Below are positions 43,175 through 52,264 of a stretch of DNA of 64,000 nucleotides, in pieces. A program made the position numbers and the translations under genes. The DNA is taken from assembly GCA_963787645.1 (NCBI GenBank), contig CAWBDS010000003.1, positions 1-64,000 of the forward strand, given 5' to 3'. How positions within the stretch are numbered: position 1 is the stretch's first letter; each line of letters starts with the position of its first letter. The notes under the pieces were generated by a model, which searched no databases, was not told the DNA's origin, and worked only from the letters and a program-made list of their open reading frames with translations. The DNA comes from Palsa-504 sp963787645. Its GTDB lineage: Bacteria > Actinomycetota > Actinomycetes > Streptosporangiales > Streptosporangiaceae.

Positions 43175-44713
43175 TTATCCCGGAAGCTGGTACACGGTCA
43201 GGCCGGGCACGCTGATGATCACGACGGATCCGGGCAGCCGGGCGGTGACCTGGGGCTGGGGGCCGGAGTGGTCCGCGTCGTCCAGGACGAACCGGACGCC
43301 GGCCGCGCGCAGGGTCGCGGTCAGCGGGCCGCCGGCGGCGATGGCCCGGGTCAGGCCGCGGGCCTGGGGATCGTCGGGCGCGAGGGCCACGGGGCCGACC
43401 TGGGTCCCGTCGTTCCAGATCAGCGGGCGGGACAGCAGGCGGGTCCACGGGTCCAGGACCGCCGCACCGTGATTCCAGGACGGCGTGCGGTAGGTGGCCC
43501 AGGGCAGCAGCAGCACGCGGCCGGGCACCGGGCTGGCGTCCAGGCGGCGCGCGGCGGCCAGCCAGGCGGCCGGGTACCAGGCCGGGCGCAGCCGGCCCGC
43601 CGCGCCCCAGGCCAGGCCGGGTAGCAACAGCACCGGGGTGAGCAGGGCCAGGACGGCGAGCACGGTACCGGCGGCGGGCCCGGCCACGTCCGCGCGGGGG
43701 CGGTCGGGTGCGGCGGCGGCCCCGGCCACGTCCGCGCAGGGGCGGTTCAGGATTTTTTGGCCGAACGGACCGGGGTTCAACGCGGCTCCAACGGCCACGC
43801 CGAAACCGAGGGCTTCGGCCAGGGCGAGGGGGGCGGTGAACTGCTGGGCGTCGCGCAGGATGGCGAAGCCGGGCCAGGCGGCGATCAGGGCCCGGAGCAG
43901 ATCGCGGCCGGGGGCGGTGACGCCCAGGGCGGCGAGGAGCAGGCCGGCCACGGCGGCCGCGCCCAGGCCCGGCCAGCGGCGGGCGCGGGAGGCGAGCAGC
44001 AGGTAGGCGGCCAGGGCGACGATGACGGCGGCCAGCCACAGGGCCGACCAGGGGCCGCCGTAGGCCTTCGGGACGGTCTGGGCGTTCCAGTTGCCGCCCA
44101 GCATGAGCAGGCTGCCCAGGCTGCCGAACGGGGTGTCGGCGCGGGCCGCGAAGGCGGCCACGCTGGCCGGATCGACGTACACCGGATGGCTGAGCGAAGG
44201 CACGAGCCACGGGAGGCTGCCGAGGGACAGGGCGGTGAAGACCAGGGCCGTTCGGTAAAAATTCCTGGTCAGAAGGGTCACGGGAACGACGGCCAGGGCG
44301 GTGACGGCCATAGCGGCGAAGCCGCCGACGACGGCGGGGACCAGGGCCGGGGCCAGGCGGGCGACGGCGCGGCGGGAGACCGGGCCGGGGGCCAGCACCG
44401 CGCGCAGGACCCAGGGCAGGCCGGCGTAGCCGAGCAGCAGGGCCCACTGGCCGATGATCAGGCGTTCGGCGACGTAGGGGTTCCAGGTGTAAAAGGCGCC
44501 GGCGGCCAGGCGGGCCAGCAGGGGCTCGCGGTCCAGCAGGGCGGCGGCGCCGGAGCAGGCCAGGGCGAAGATGGCCAGCAGGACCGCCTTCTGGACCAGG
44601 TCGGCGGGCAGGACGCGGGACGCGGTGGCAATGACCAGGTCGCTGGGGACGGCGCGGGGCGGGGCCTGACCGGGCCAGGCGGCGGCGAACGGCTCGCGGG
44701 GGACGAACAGCAT
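43175..44713 (-). CDS. Polytopic membrane protein, glycosyltransferase-like
   Basis: 512 residues from ATG 44713 with about 10 helices and a periplasmic C-terminal domain. AFYTWNPYVAERLIIGQWALLLGYAGLPW and FAILRDAQQFTAPLALAEALG resemble GT-C-fold membrane proteins of actinobacteria that sit near AftD-like genes; catalytic residues are not clear. In-frame sequence upstream to about 44825 encodes another helix (SGLISAAVGLALGLLALGPG) and SYD before the ATG but lacks an ATG/GTG/TTG start, so the true N-terminus is uncertain and may be affected by a lesion. A 24-bp sequence is duplicated at 43679 and 43725 (ADVAG linker repeats). Confidence 0.65.
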   Translation of the reverse strand: MLFVPREPFAAAWPGQAPPRAVPSDLVIATASRVLPADLVQKAVLLAIFALACSGAAALLDREPLLARLAAGAFYTWNPYVAERLIIGQWALLLGYAGLPWVLRAVLAPGPVSRRAVARLAPALVPAVVGGFAAMAVTALAVVPVTLLTRNFYRTALVFTALSLGSLPWLVPSLSHPVYVDPASVAAFAARADTPFGSLGSLLMLGGNWNAQTVPKAYGGPWSALWLAAVIVALAAYLLLASRARRWPGLGAAAVAGLLLAALGVTAPGRDLLRALIAAWPGFAILRDAQQFTAPLALAEALGFGVAVGAALNPGPFGQKILNRPCADVAGAAAAPDRPRADVAGPAAGTVLAVLALLTPVLLLPGLAWGAAGRLRPAWYPAAWLAAARRLDASPVPGRVLLLPWATYRTPSWNHGAAVLDPWTRLLSRPLIWNDGTQVGPVALAPDDPQARGLTRAIAAGGPLTATLRAAGVRFVLDDADHSGPQPQVTARLPGSVVIISVPGLTVYQLPG

Positions 44714-44848
44714 GTCGTAGCTGAGCAGGAAGCCGCGCCGCAGGCCGGGACCGAGGGCGAGCAGGCCCAGGGCGAGGCCGACGGCGGCGCTGATGAGTCC
44801 GGAGCGGCGGGTACGCAGGGCGCCCAGCCTAGCCTGCGGCGGGGCCGG

Positions 44849-45391
44849 TTAGGAGGCGGGCGGGTCCCAGGGGGCCGGCGGCGGGGACTGGTCCGGGGCG
44901 GGCGGGGGCTGGTCCGGGGCGGTCGGGGGCTGGTCCGGGACCGGCCAGGGCTGGTCCGGGACCGGCCAGGGCTGGTACGGGCTGGGCGGGGCCTGGTACG
45001 GGCTGGGCGGGGCCTGGTACGGGCTGGGCGGGGCCTGGTACGGGCTGGGCGGGGCCTGGTAGGGGCCCGGTGCGGTCTGGTACGGGTTGGGCCCGGCCTG
45101 GTACGGGCTGGGCGGGTAGGGGTACTGCTGCGGTGGGTACTGCTGGGGGTACTGGGGCGGGGGGTACATGAATCCGGCCCGGGCCTGGAGCTCGTACTGG
45201 CGCTGGGCTTCGGCCTGCTTCATGGCCTCGGTCTTGGGCAGGCAGGCCAGGATGGCCAGGCCGATCAGGCCGAGCAGGAGGGTGAGCGCCAGGCCCGCGT
45301 TCTCGCGGCCCTTGGACTTGCCGACGTGGTAGCCGGCGGTGGCGATCAGCGCCCAGGCGATGAGGGCCACGAACAGTTGCGCTGGCGGCAT
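44849..45391 (-). CDS. Small membrane protein with Pro/Tyr/Gln repeat tail
   Basis: 180 residues. Two N-terminal helices (LFVALIAWALIATAGYHVG and AGLALTLLLGLIGLAILACL) separated by a basic loop GKSKGREN. After MKQAEAQRQYELQARAG comes a proline-rich tail with four near-perfect PPSPYQA repeats, coded by a 21-bp tandem repeat around 44975-45060, then PWPVPDQ and APDQ repeats. The layout is common for actinobacterial membrane proteins of unknown function. The tail probably varies in length between strains. Confidence 0.7.
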   Translation of the reverse strand: MPPAQLFVALIAWALIATAGYHVGKSKGRENAGLALTLLLGLIGLAILACLPKTEAMKQAEAQRQYELQARAGFMYPPPQYPQQYPPQQYPYPPSPYQAGPNPYQTAPGPYQAPPSPYQAPPSPYQAPPSPYQAPPSPYQPWPVPDQPWPVPDQPPTAPDQPPPAPDQSPPPAPWDPPAS

Positions 45392-45460
45392 CTCGGCTCC
45401 CTTCCTCGCATCGTTGGACGCGCCCGGGCGACGCGAGGTTGCCCATGGGAGACACGATAC

Positions 45461-46495
45461 CTACCAGGCGACGCCGGCCGGGCCGTAGGCCGCGGGGACC
45501 TCGGTGACCGAGACCGTCGGCAGGACCCGGACCACGGCCAGCCGGCCGCCCGACCAGCGCGAGATCGCGGCGGCCAGGCTGAACCGGCCGTTGGCCCAGG
45601 CCTGGTTCTCCAGGACCCACAGCGCCGTGCCCTGCGCGGTCACCGCCTCGCCCTGCACGATGGGCAGCTGACCCGGGCCGGTCCACACGGTGACCAGCGG
45701 GTCCAGGTGGCCGTGCGCCCAGCTGACCAGGGCGATTTTGTTCGTCGCGGTGAACAGCTGCTCGGTCAGGTAGGTCAGCGTGCCGGTGCCCAGGTAGGCG
45801 GGGAACTTGGCCGCGCACGCGCCCGGGCACGAGGCCTGCTGGCCGTCGTGGCCGGTCCGCGCGGTCCAGGCGTCGAACACCGTGACATCGCTGGCGAACG
45901 CGGCCAGCCGGATCTCCGCCGCCAGGTGGGTGTCGTCCGGGGACCAGGCCAGGTTCCCCACCCCGTAGCCAGGCTGGACGGGGCCCACGTCGATGGTGTG
46001 GCGGCGGCCGGTGACCAGGTTGGTGATCACGATCTCGACCTGCTGCGGGTGGCCTGCGGTGACCACGTAGGCGGCCAGGTGACCGTCGGGGCTGAGCGCG
46101 TAGTCGGACACGCCGGCGCGCACCAGCTGGGCCGGGCCGCCGGCCAGCGGGACCCGCCACACGCCGGACAGCACGCCGGCCGTGCCGGGGGCGGTGGCGG
46201 CGTAGTAGATCCAGCCGCCGTGGGCGCCCAGGACCAGGTCCGAGACGCCGGGCTGGGGGCTGGTGAGCTGACGGATCTGGTGGCCGGTGGAGGCCGAGAA
46301 CGCCGCGACCGGCCAGGTCGTGCCGCCGTGGCTGGGGACCAGGGTGCCCGCGAACGCGGCCGGGGTGACGGGGTCGGCGGTGGCGGTACCAGATGTCGGC
46401 GCGGCGGTGGCGGGGCGGGTGGTGCCGCAGCCCGCGGCGGTCAGGGCGGCCAGGATCAGTATTAGCGTGACTCGGGTCAGGCGGGGGGCTGGCAT
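45461..46495 (-). CDS. Lipoprotein with WD40/TolB-like beta-propeller
   Basis: 344 residues. Lipoprotein signal MPAPRLTRVTLILILAALTAAGC with the lipobox Cys at residue 23. Afterwards repeated blades of the TolB/WD40 type (SDYALSPDGHLAAYVVTAG, NLAWSPDDTHLAAEIRLAAF, KIALVSWAHGHLDPLVTVW). Such proteins bind partners on the outer face of the membrane; no enzyme motif is visible. It has its own short intergenic region on each side and is likely expressed alone. Confidence 0.85.
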   Translation of the reverse strand: MPAPRLTRVTLILILAALTAAGCGTTRPATAAPTSGTATADPVTPAAFAGTLVPSHGGTTWPVAAFSASTGHQIRQLTSPQPGVSDLVLGAHGGWIYYAATAPGTAGVLSGVWRVPLAGGPAQLVRAGVSDYALSPDGHLAAYVVTAGHPQQVEIVITNLVTGRRHTIDVGPVQPGYGVGNLAWSPDDTHLAAEIRLAAFASDVTVFDAWTARTGHDGQQASCPGACAAKFPAYLGTGTLTYLTEQLFTATNKIALVSWAHGHLDPLVTVWTGPGQLPIVQGEAVTAQGTALWVLENQAWANGRFSLAAAISRWSGGRLAVVRVLPTVSVTEVPAAYGPAGVAW

Positions 46496-46561
46496 GTCCG
46501 CCTCCGGGGGGATGGCTTTACCGCAGAGACGTCGGTGCGGTAGCGCTGGTTGCCCGGTGGC

Positions 46562-47725
46562 TCAGGCTGGATCGGGGAACAGCGCGATCGAGGCGGTGAA
46601 GGTGTGCAGGAAGTTCTGGCCGCCGACCGGACCGAGCTCTCCGGCGCAGAAGAACCCGGCCACCGGGATGTCGCCCAGCGTGGCGGCGATCAGGCCCGCG
46701 TCGTGGTCGGGCTGGTCGAACAGCCGGGAGCCGCGGCCGTTGCAGGTGAACAGCAGCGCGCCGGCCGGACGGCGGCCGCCCAGCGCGGCGGACTCGCGCT
46801 CCAGGGCGCGGCGCAGGTCCTCGTCGGCCGACGCGGCGTCCCGGACGTGGAACTGAACCGTCTGGCCGACCTGGATCTGCTCGCCCACCGCGATGGCCCC
46901 CGACTCGGGGTCGGCGCCGGTCACGCCGCGGACCAGGAAGTCGCCCTGGCCCGGCTCGGTCCGGTACTCATCGATGACCACGCCCAGCTGCAGGCCCCGG
47001 GCCAGCAGTTCCTGGTCCCGGCTGGACATGGCCGCGGCCATCTCGCGCAGCCGGACCAGCGGCGGGCGCCCGCCGAGCTCGTGGATCACGCTGCCCTCGG
47101 AGCGGGTGATGATGTAGGCGTCCCCGACCGGGCGGCAGCCCTGGGCGACCAGCGGGTGGACATCGGCGTTCGGCAGGTGCACGCCGACCGCACCGGAGGA
47201 CAGCACCCGGTCATCGAGGAACAGCCGGCTCTGCCCGGGCCGCAGCGCGGCGCTGGCCATCCCGCCCATGACCACCGCGCCGGGCACCTGCTCGTTCAGG
47301 TGGGTCAGCAGGCCGTCGGCCGGGAAGGTGAACGGATCGCAGATCAGCAGGTGCACGCCCGCGGACTCGCGCGGGAACAGGTAGCCGCCGTAGGCGCCGC
47401 CGCTGGGCGTCCGGACGTACTCCATGGCGAAGGTCTGCACCGGGCCCAGGTCCGCGCCGAGCCACAACGAGACGGCGGGCTCGGATTCCACCTCACGCGC
47501 GCCGCCCGCCACCGACTCCCCCACGCAGCCGATCAGCGGCAGCGGGCCGATCAGTTCGGCGATCGCGGCCACCAGGTCCTCGGCCGAACCGAGAAAATGC
47601 GCCGAGGCGAACAGCACGGCCAGGGACGGGGACGCATCCCCGAGCGCCTCGGTGGCCTGCGTGACGGCCCGGGTGGCGGCCGCGATGGGGTTCGCGGTCA
47701 GGACCAGCGCTCCTGCGGCCTTCAC
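46562..47725 (-). CDS. FIST-domain sensory protein
   Basis: 387 residues: FIST N domain (about 25-225, AVLFASAHFLGSAEDLVAAI, LPLIGCVGESVAGGAREV, PGAVVMGGMASA) and FIST C domain (about 230-370, GDAYIITRSEGSVIHELGG, VGQTVQFHVRDAASADEDL, GALLFTCNGRGSRLF, PVAGFFCAGELGPVGG). FIST proteins are predicted small-molecule, possibly amino-acid, sensors. No signalling output domain is attached. It is divergent from the YCII-domain gene with 56 bp between starts. Confidence 0.92.
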   Translation of the reverse strand: MKAAGALVLTANPIAAATRAVTQATEALGDASPSLAVLFASAHFLGSAEDLVAAIAELIGPLPLIGCVGESVAGGAREVESEPAVSLWLGADLGPVQTFAMEYVRTPSGGAYGGYLFPRESAGVHLLICDPFTFPADGLLTHLNEQVPGAVVMGGMASAALRPGQSRLFLDDRVLSSGAVGVHLPNADVHPLVAQGCRPVGDAYIITRSEGSVIHELGGRPPLVRLREMAAAMSSRDQELLARGLQLGVVIDEYRTEPGQGDFLVRGVTGADPESGAIAVGEQIQVGQTVQFHVRDAASADEDLRRALERESAALGGRRPAGALLFTCNGRGSRLFDQPDHDAGLIAATLGDIPVAGFFCAGELGPVGGQNFLHTFTASIALFPDPA

Positions 47726-47781
47726 CGGACCAGGTTATCCGGCTTTGCGCCCGGTACGGTGGGGTCGGGAAGGGAACGCCG

Positions 47782-48135
47782 GTGAAGTTCATGCTGATGT
47801 TCTGGGTCGACGAGGCGGGCGCGACGACCGCGGACGAGGACGCGGCGCAGCTGATCGCGGTCAACTCGTGGGTGCGGGACATGACCGAGCGCGGGGTCCT
47901 GGTCAGCGGCGGCTCGCTGCGTTCGGCCCGGGAGGCCAAGATCGTGCAGATCCGGGACCGCGAGCTGCTGATCACCGACGGGCCGTTCGCGGAGACCAAG
48001 GAGCAGATCGGCGGGTACGTCGTGGTCGACTGCCCGGACCTGGACGCGGCGCTGGCCCTGGCCGCCGCGCATCCGCTGGCGCGGACCACCCAGGTCGAGG
48101 TGCGGCCGTTCTGGGACGCGCCCTGGGATCACTGA
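47782..48135 (+). CDS. YCII-related (DGPF-domain) protein
   Basis: 117 residues: KFMLMFWVDEAGATTADE at the start, ERGVLVSGGSLRSAREA, the DGPFAETKEQIGGYVVVDCPD motif and a C-terminal VEVRPFW. This is the DGPF subgroup of YCII-like dimeric alpha/beta-barrel proteins, often next to ECF sigma factors and of unknown activity; no sigma factor is near. Start GTG at 47782, with GGGAAGGGAA upstream. Confidence 0.9.
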   Translation: MKFMLMFWVDEAGATTADEDAAQLIAVNSWVRDMTERGVLVSGGSLRSAREAKIVQIRDRELLITDGPFAETKEQIGGYVVVDCPDLDAALALAAAHPLARTTQVEVRPFWDAPWDH

Positions 48136-48191
48136 CGGTCCATTCCGGACGCCGGTGTTCGTCGTGGGGATGGCGGGCAAGGGAGGCCGGG

Positions 48192-48926
48192 ATGATCGAT
48201 CCGCGGGTGGTTTCGCGCGATGAGTGGCTGGTGGCGCGTAAGCGGCTGCTGGCCCTGGAGAAGGAGTTCACCCGGCAGCGGGACGCGCTGAGCGCCGAAC
48301 GGCGCAGGCTGCCGATGACCGAGGTCAGCCAGGACTACGCGTTCGAGGACCGGGACGGCCGGGCCAGCCTGCCCGACCTGTTCGAGGGCCGGAGCCAGCT
48401 GCTGATTTACCATTTCATGTTTGACCCGGACTGGGACGAGGGCTGCGAGTCGTGCTCATTCCTGGCCGACGGCATCGGCCAGCTGGCCCACCTGCACGCC
48501 CGGGACACCACGCTGGCCATGGTCAGCCGGGCGCCGCTGGCCCGGATCGAGCCGTTCCGGCAGCGGATGGGCTGGACCGTGCCGTGGTACTCCTCGTCCG
48601 GCGGCGACTTCAACTACGACTTCCACGTGAGCATCGACCCGGCCGTGGCCCCGGTCGAGTACAACTACCGGGACCTGGCCGAGCTCGGGCCGGCCTGGGC
48701 GGGCTGGTCCGGCGAGATGCACGGCATCAGCGCTTTCCTGCGCCGCGACGACCTGGTGTTCCACACCTACTCCAGCTACGCGCGGGGCACCAACCTGGTC
48801 AACGCCACCTACAACTGGCTCGACCTGACCGCCCGCGGCCAGCAGGAAGACTGGGAGCAGCCGCCCGGGCGCAGCGACGGGCCGTTGATGTCCTGGCTGC
48901 GCCCGCACGACCGATACGGGACGTAA
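48192..48926 (+). CDS. DUF899 thioredoxin-like protein, intact copy
   Basis: 244 residues. MIDPRVVSRDEWLVARKRLL, RSQLLIYHFMFDPDWDEGCESCSFLADG, TTLAMVSRAPLARIEPFRQRMGW and the C-terminal PHDRYGT match DUF899, predicted thioredoxin-fold proteins of unclear activity. The CESCSF region holds the Cys pair. A second, dead copy with the same motifs is at 7111-7858. The ATG at 48192 follows GGGAGGCCGGG. It follows the YCII gene by 56 bp on the same strand. Confidence 0.92.
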   Translation: MIDPRVVSRDEWLVARKRLLALEKEFTRQRDALSAERRRLPMTEVSQDYAFEDRDGRASLPDLFEGRSQLLIYHFMFDPDWDEGCESCSFLADGIGQLAHLHARDTTLAMVSRAPLARIEPFRQRMGWTVPWYSSSGGDFNYDFHVSIDPAVAPVEYNYRDLAELGPAWAGWSGEMHGISAFLRRDDLVFHTYSSYARGTNLVNATYNWLDLTARGQQEDWEQPPGRSDGPLMSWLRPHDRYGT

Positions 48927-48956
48927 TCTTTCTGGGCTCGGTCGGCTCGGGTCGGC

Positions 48957-49871
48957 TCAGACGGTTACGAGCAGGATGCCGATCGCGGCCAGGCCCAGGC
49001 CGACCCGCTGGATCCAGCGCAGCCGCTCGCCGAGGACCACCCGGGCCAGCAGCACGGTGACCCCCGGGTACAGCGAGGCCAGCACCACGGCCAGGCCGAA
49101 CGAACCGGTCCGAGTGGCCGCCACGTAACACAGGTTGGCCACCACATCGATCACGCCCGCGCTGGCCGCGGCCAGCGGAATGCCGCCGCGGATGCCGCGC
49201 AGGCCCGGTCGCAGCACGGCCGCGGCGGCCAGCACGATGGCCAGCTCGCCGATCCGCCCGGCCGCCACCGGCCATACCTCACCGGACTGCCCGGCGTTGC
49301 GGATGAGCAGGAAGAACAGGCCGAACGCGACGCCCGACGCGGTGCCGTAGGCAATGGCCCGGCCCAGGCGGCGAGACGGATGCGCCCGGCTGCGGTGGCC
49401 CGGGTCGCCGGCGTGCCCGGCGCTGTCGGCGTGCCCGGTGCTGTCGGCGTGCCCGGTGCTGTCGGTGTCGCTGGCGGAACTGGCCAGGACGATGGCGACC
49501 AGGCATAGGAGCGCGCCCGCGTAGACGCTGGCGCCGGGGCGCTCGCCCTCGGCCAGGGCCACCGCGACCGGCAGGATCGTGGCCACCAGCCCGGAGACCG
49601 GGGCGACGACGCTCATCGGCCCGGCGGCCAGGCCCACGTAGAAGATGATCAGGCCCAGGCCGCCGATCACGCCGGCGTTGAAGCCCCAGGCCAGTCCAGG
49701 CAGGCTAGCCGGGCCGCCGGATAGCACCCCAGTGGCGACCGCGACGATCACCGCGGCCGTTTCGACCAGGGTGAGCACGGTCAGCACGTGCGCCCGGCGG
49801 GTGGCCATGCCGCCGAGGAAGTCGCCGCTGCCGTAGAGCACGGCGGCGGCGAGCCCGAGTAGGACCACCAT
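48957..49871 (-). CDS. EamA-family DMT transporter
   Basis: 304 residues with about ten helices in two EamA halves (LYGSGDFLGGMATRRAHVL, GPMSVVAPVSGLVATILPVAVAL, then FGLAVVLASLYPGVTVLLARVVLGERL). Between the halves is a hydrophilic loop with short repeats (STGHADSTGHADSAGHAGD), coded by an 18-bp repeat around 49425-49460. Substrate unknown; the family exports metabolites. ATG 49871 is preferred because GGAGG lies nine bases upstream; ATG 49907 would add 12 residues. Confidence 0.85.
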   Translation of the reverse strand: MVVLLGLAAAVLYGSGDFLGGMATRRAHVLTVLTLVETAAVIVAVATGVLSGGPASLPGLAWGFNAGVIGGLGLIIFYVGLAAGPMSVVAPVSGLVATILPVAVALAEGERPGASVYAGALLCLVAIVLASSASDTDSTGHADSTGHADSAGHAGDPGHRSRAHPSRRLGRAIAYGTASGVAFGLFFLLIRNAGQSGEVWPVAAGRIGELAIVLAAAAVLRPGLRGIRGGIPLAAASAGVIDVVANLCYVAATRTGSFGLAVVLASLYPGVTVLLARVVLGERLRWIQRVGLGLAAIGILLVTV

Positions 49872-49895
49872 GACCCGCACCTCCGACCTCTCGTG

Positions 49896-49933
49896 ACCAG
49901 TAAACACATTTTACCAGTCACTAGGAGACCAGT
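49896..49933. promoter_or_regulatory. Three ACCAGT direct repeats near the EamA gene start
   Basis: ACCAGT occurs at 49896-49901, 49913-49918 and 49928-49933, spaced 17 and 15 bp, in an AT-rich stretch just upstream of the minus-strand EamA gene. The spacing suggests a repressor or activator site; the factor is unknown. Confidence 0.35.
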
Positions 49934-49968
49934 CAAAGCAATTAAGTGGTCACGGCAGCAGGCGGCCA

Positions 49969-49998
49969 AGGGTGGTGAAACCCGGGATCCACCACCCT
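49969..49998. other. Hairpin-forming inverted repeat
   Basis: AGGGTGGTG (49969-49977) pairs with CACCACCCT (49990-49998). AGGGTGGTGAA-CCCGGG is also found at 30931-30950, so it may belong to a short dispersed repeat rather than to a terminator; both flanking genes point away from it. Confidence 0.45.
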
Positions 49999-50173
49999 CT
50001 AGCGGATTCGGGAATTCACTCCGTTCGCTGAGGAGCGCGGAGGGGCGGGACGAGCCCGGGCGGCGCGTCGGCCGAAGGATCAAGTTGGCCGCGGGCGGCG
50101 CGACCTCCGGCGTACCGGCTACGCCTCAGGTCGCACCCGGGCGACGAACCAGGGGCAGGCGGGGCAGGCGAGC

Positions 50174-50330
50174 AGACGGGACGGCGGGACGGGCGGGACG
50201 GCGGGACGGGCGGGACGGCGGGACGGGCGGGACGGCGGGACGGGCGGGACGGCGGGACGGGCGGGACGGCGGGACGGGCGGGACGGCGGGACGGGCGGGA
50301 CGGCGGGACGGGCGGAACGGCGGGATGGCG
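50174..50330. repeat. 17-bp G-rich tandem repeat array
   Basis: About eight to nine copies of GGGACGGGCGGGACGGC, decaying at the right end into GGAACGGCGGGATGGC. It lies in the 420-bp non-coding stretch between the hairpin at 49969-49998 and the DNA ligase gene. The runs of three Gs at short intervals could form G-quadruplexes in one strand. No gene is seen in this interval. Confidence 0.9.
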
Positions 50331-50419
50331 GGCAGGCGGACGGCGGGGCAGGTGGGGAGATGGGCGGGGGGCGGGGCGTGTCATGATCGGGTGAGGCGAA
50401 GGGGGCGAAAGGGGGCGTC

Positions 50420-52264
50420 GTGGAATACGAGATCGTGGCCGAGGCGTACCGGGACCTGGAGCAGGCCACGGGGCGGCTGGCGCTGATCGAGCGGCTGGCC
50501 GGGCTGCTGGCCCAGACGCCGGACCGGCTGCTGCCGGTGGTGTGTTACCTGTGCCAGGGGCTGATCGCGCCGGAGTTCGCCGGGGTGGATCTGGGGATGG
50601 CCGAGAAGATGGCGATCCGGGCGGTGGCCGCGGCGACCGGGGTGGAGCAGGCCGAGGTGGCGAGCCGGGTCCGGGAGATCGGGGACCTGGGGCTGGCCGG
50701 GGAGCAGCTGCTGGCCGCGACCGCGGCGGGGCGCGAGGCGGCGGGCCGCAACGGTGAGGGGCGCGAGGCGGCGGGCGGCGCGGCGGAGGGCGGCGACGGG
50801 GAAGGCCGGGCAGCGGGGCTGACCGTGGTTACGGTGGTGAACACGCTGCGGCAGATCGCCAACGCCGAGGGGCAGGGGTCGCAGGGGGCCAAGCTGGAGC
50901 TGCTGGCGCTGATGCTGGGGCGGGCGACTCCGCTGGAGGCGCGGTACCTGCTGCGCCAGGTGACCGGGAACCTGCGGCTGGGTATCGGCTCGCCCACCAT
51001 CTTGGACGCGCTGGCTCAGGTCCACGCGGGCGGGCGGGCCAATCGCAAGGTCCTGGAACGCGCTTACAACATCTGCTGTGACATGGGCCTGGTCGCTTCG
51101 GCGCTGGTCGAGGACGGGCTGGCCGGGGTCGAGCAGATCCACGTCAGCCCGGGCCACCCGGTGCGGGTCATGCTCGCCCAGCGGCTGGCCGACGCGGCGG
51201 AGATCTTGGCCCGGCTGGGCGGGGAATGCGCCGCGGAGTACAAGTACGACGGGATGCGGCTGCAGGCGCACAAGACCGCGGACGGGCGGATCGAGCTGTG
51301 GACCCGGCGGCTGGAGGAGGTCAGCTCGCAGTTCCCGGACGTGGTCGAGGTGCTGTCGACCGCGATCGGCCCGGCGCAGGCGATCCTCGAGGGCGAGGTG
51401 GTCGCGTTCGACGCGGCCACCGACGAGCTGCACCCGTTCGCCGAGGTCATGTTCCGGCGGCGCAAGTACGGGATCGCCGAGGCGGTGCGGGACGTGCCGG
51501 TCGCGCTGTTCTGCTTCGAGCTGCTGTACGCCGACGGTCGGGACCTGACCCAGCTGCCCTACCCGCAACGGCGGGCCGCGCTGGCCCAGGCCATCACCAC
51601 CGGGCCGCGGCTGCGGCTGACCACCGTCACCGAGGTCAGCGACCCGGCCGCGCTGGACGCGGCGTTCGAGCAGGCTATCACCGACGGCTGCGAAGGCCTG
51701 ATGTGCAAGTCGGTCGCGGAGAACTCGGTCTACCAGGCCGGGAACCGCGGCTGGCTGTGGATCAAGCTCAAGCGGGACTACCGGACCGAACTGTCCGACA
51801 CCGTGGACCTGGTCATCGTGGGCGCGTTCGCGGGCCGCGGGCGGCGGGCCGGCACCTACGGCGCGGTCCTGCTGGCCGCCTACGACCCGGACGCCGAGCT
51901 GTACCGCACGGTGACCAAGTGCGGCACCGGGTTCTCCGACGCCGACCTGGCCGGGCTGCCCGCCCGGCTGGCCCCGTTCACCAGCGCCGGCAAGCCGGCC
52001 CGGGTCGACGCCCGGCAGCAGCCGGACTTCTGGTTCGAGCCGGGGCTGGTCATCGAGGTGCTGTCCGCCGAGCTCACCCTGTCCCCGCACTACTCGGCCG
52101 GGTGGGGCGTGATCAAGGAGGACGCCGGGCTGGCCATGCGGTTCCCGCGGTTCACCGGGCGGTGGCGCGACGACAAGGGCCCGCAGGACGCCACCACCAC
52201 CGGCGAGCTGGTCGACCTGTACAACCTGGCCCGGCGGGCGCCGGTCAAGTCATCGGGAGAGTGA
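50420..52264 (+). CDS. ATP-dependent DNA ligase
   Basis: 614 residues. N-terminal DNA-binding domain (about 1-215, RNLxLG-type NLRLGIGSPTILDAL), nucleotidyltransferase with the lysine motif EYKYDGMRLQAHK (Lys near 276), motif III-like CFELLYADGRDL, motif IV EGLMCKS, motif V WLWIKLKRDY, and an OB-fold end (GTYGAVLLAAYDPD, MRFPRFTGRWRDDK). This is the LigB-type actinobacterial/archaeal-like enzyme, accessory to the NAD-dependent ligase. A Gly/Ala/Glu-rich insertion (about 110-135) interrupts the N-terminal domain. Start GTG at 50420; a long tandem repeat ends 90 bp upstream. Its end overlaps the convergent HAD gene by 20 bp. Confidence 0.95.
   Translation: MEYEIVAEAYRDLEQATGRLALIERLAGLLAQTPDRLLPVVCYLCQGLIAPEFAGVDLGMAEKMAIRAVAAATGVEQAEVASRVREIGDLGLAGEQLLAATAAGREAAGRNGEGREAAGGAAEGGDGEGRAAGLTVVTVVNTLRQIANAEGQGSQGAKLELLALMLGRATPLEARYLLRQVTGNLRLGIGSPTILDALAQVHAGGRANRKVLERAYNICCDMGLVASALVEDGLAGVEQIHVSPGHPVRVMLAQRLADAAEILARLGGECAAEYKYDGMRLQAHKTADGRIELWTRRLEEVSSQFPDVVEVLSTAIGPAQAILEGEVVAFDAATDELHPFAEVMFRRRKYGIAEAVRDVPVALFCFELLYADGRDLTQLPYPQRRAALAQAITTGPRLRLTTVTEVSDPAALDAAFEQAITDGCEGLMCKSVAENSVYQAGNRGWLWIKLKRDYRTELSDTVDLVIVGAFAGRGRRAGTYGAVLLAAYDPDAELYRTVTKCGTGFSDADLAGLPARLAPFTSAGKPARVDARQQPDFWFEPGLVIEVLSAELTLSPHYSAGWGVIKEDAGLAMRFPRFTGRWRDDKGPQDATTTGELVDLYNLARRAPVKSSGE

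Noticed and set aside
43757..46465. 902-residue plus-strand frame rich in Gly/Gln/Asp
   Set aside because: Antisense to three supported minus-strand genes; low-complexity shadow.
50174..50330. CRISPR-like regular repeats
   Set aside because: Units are adjacent with no unique spacers and no cas genes; it is a tandem repeat.
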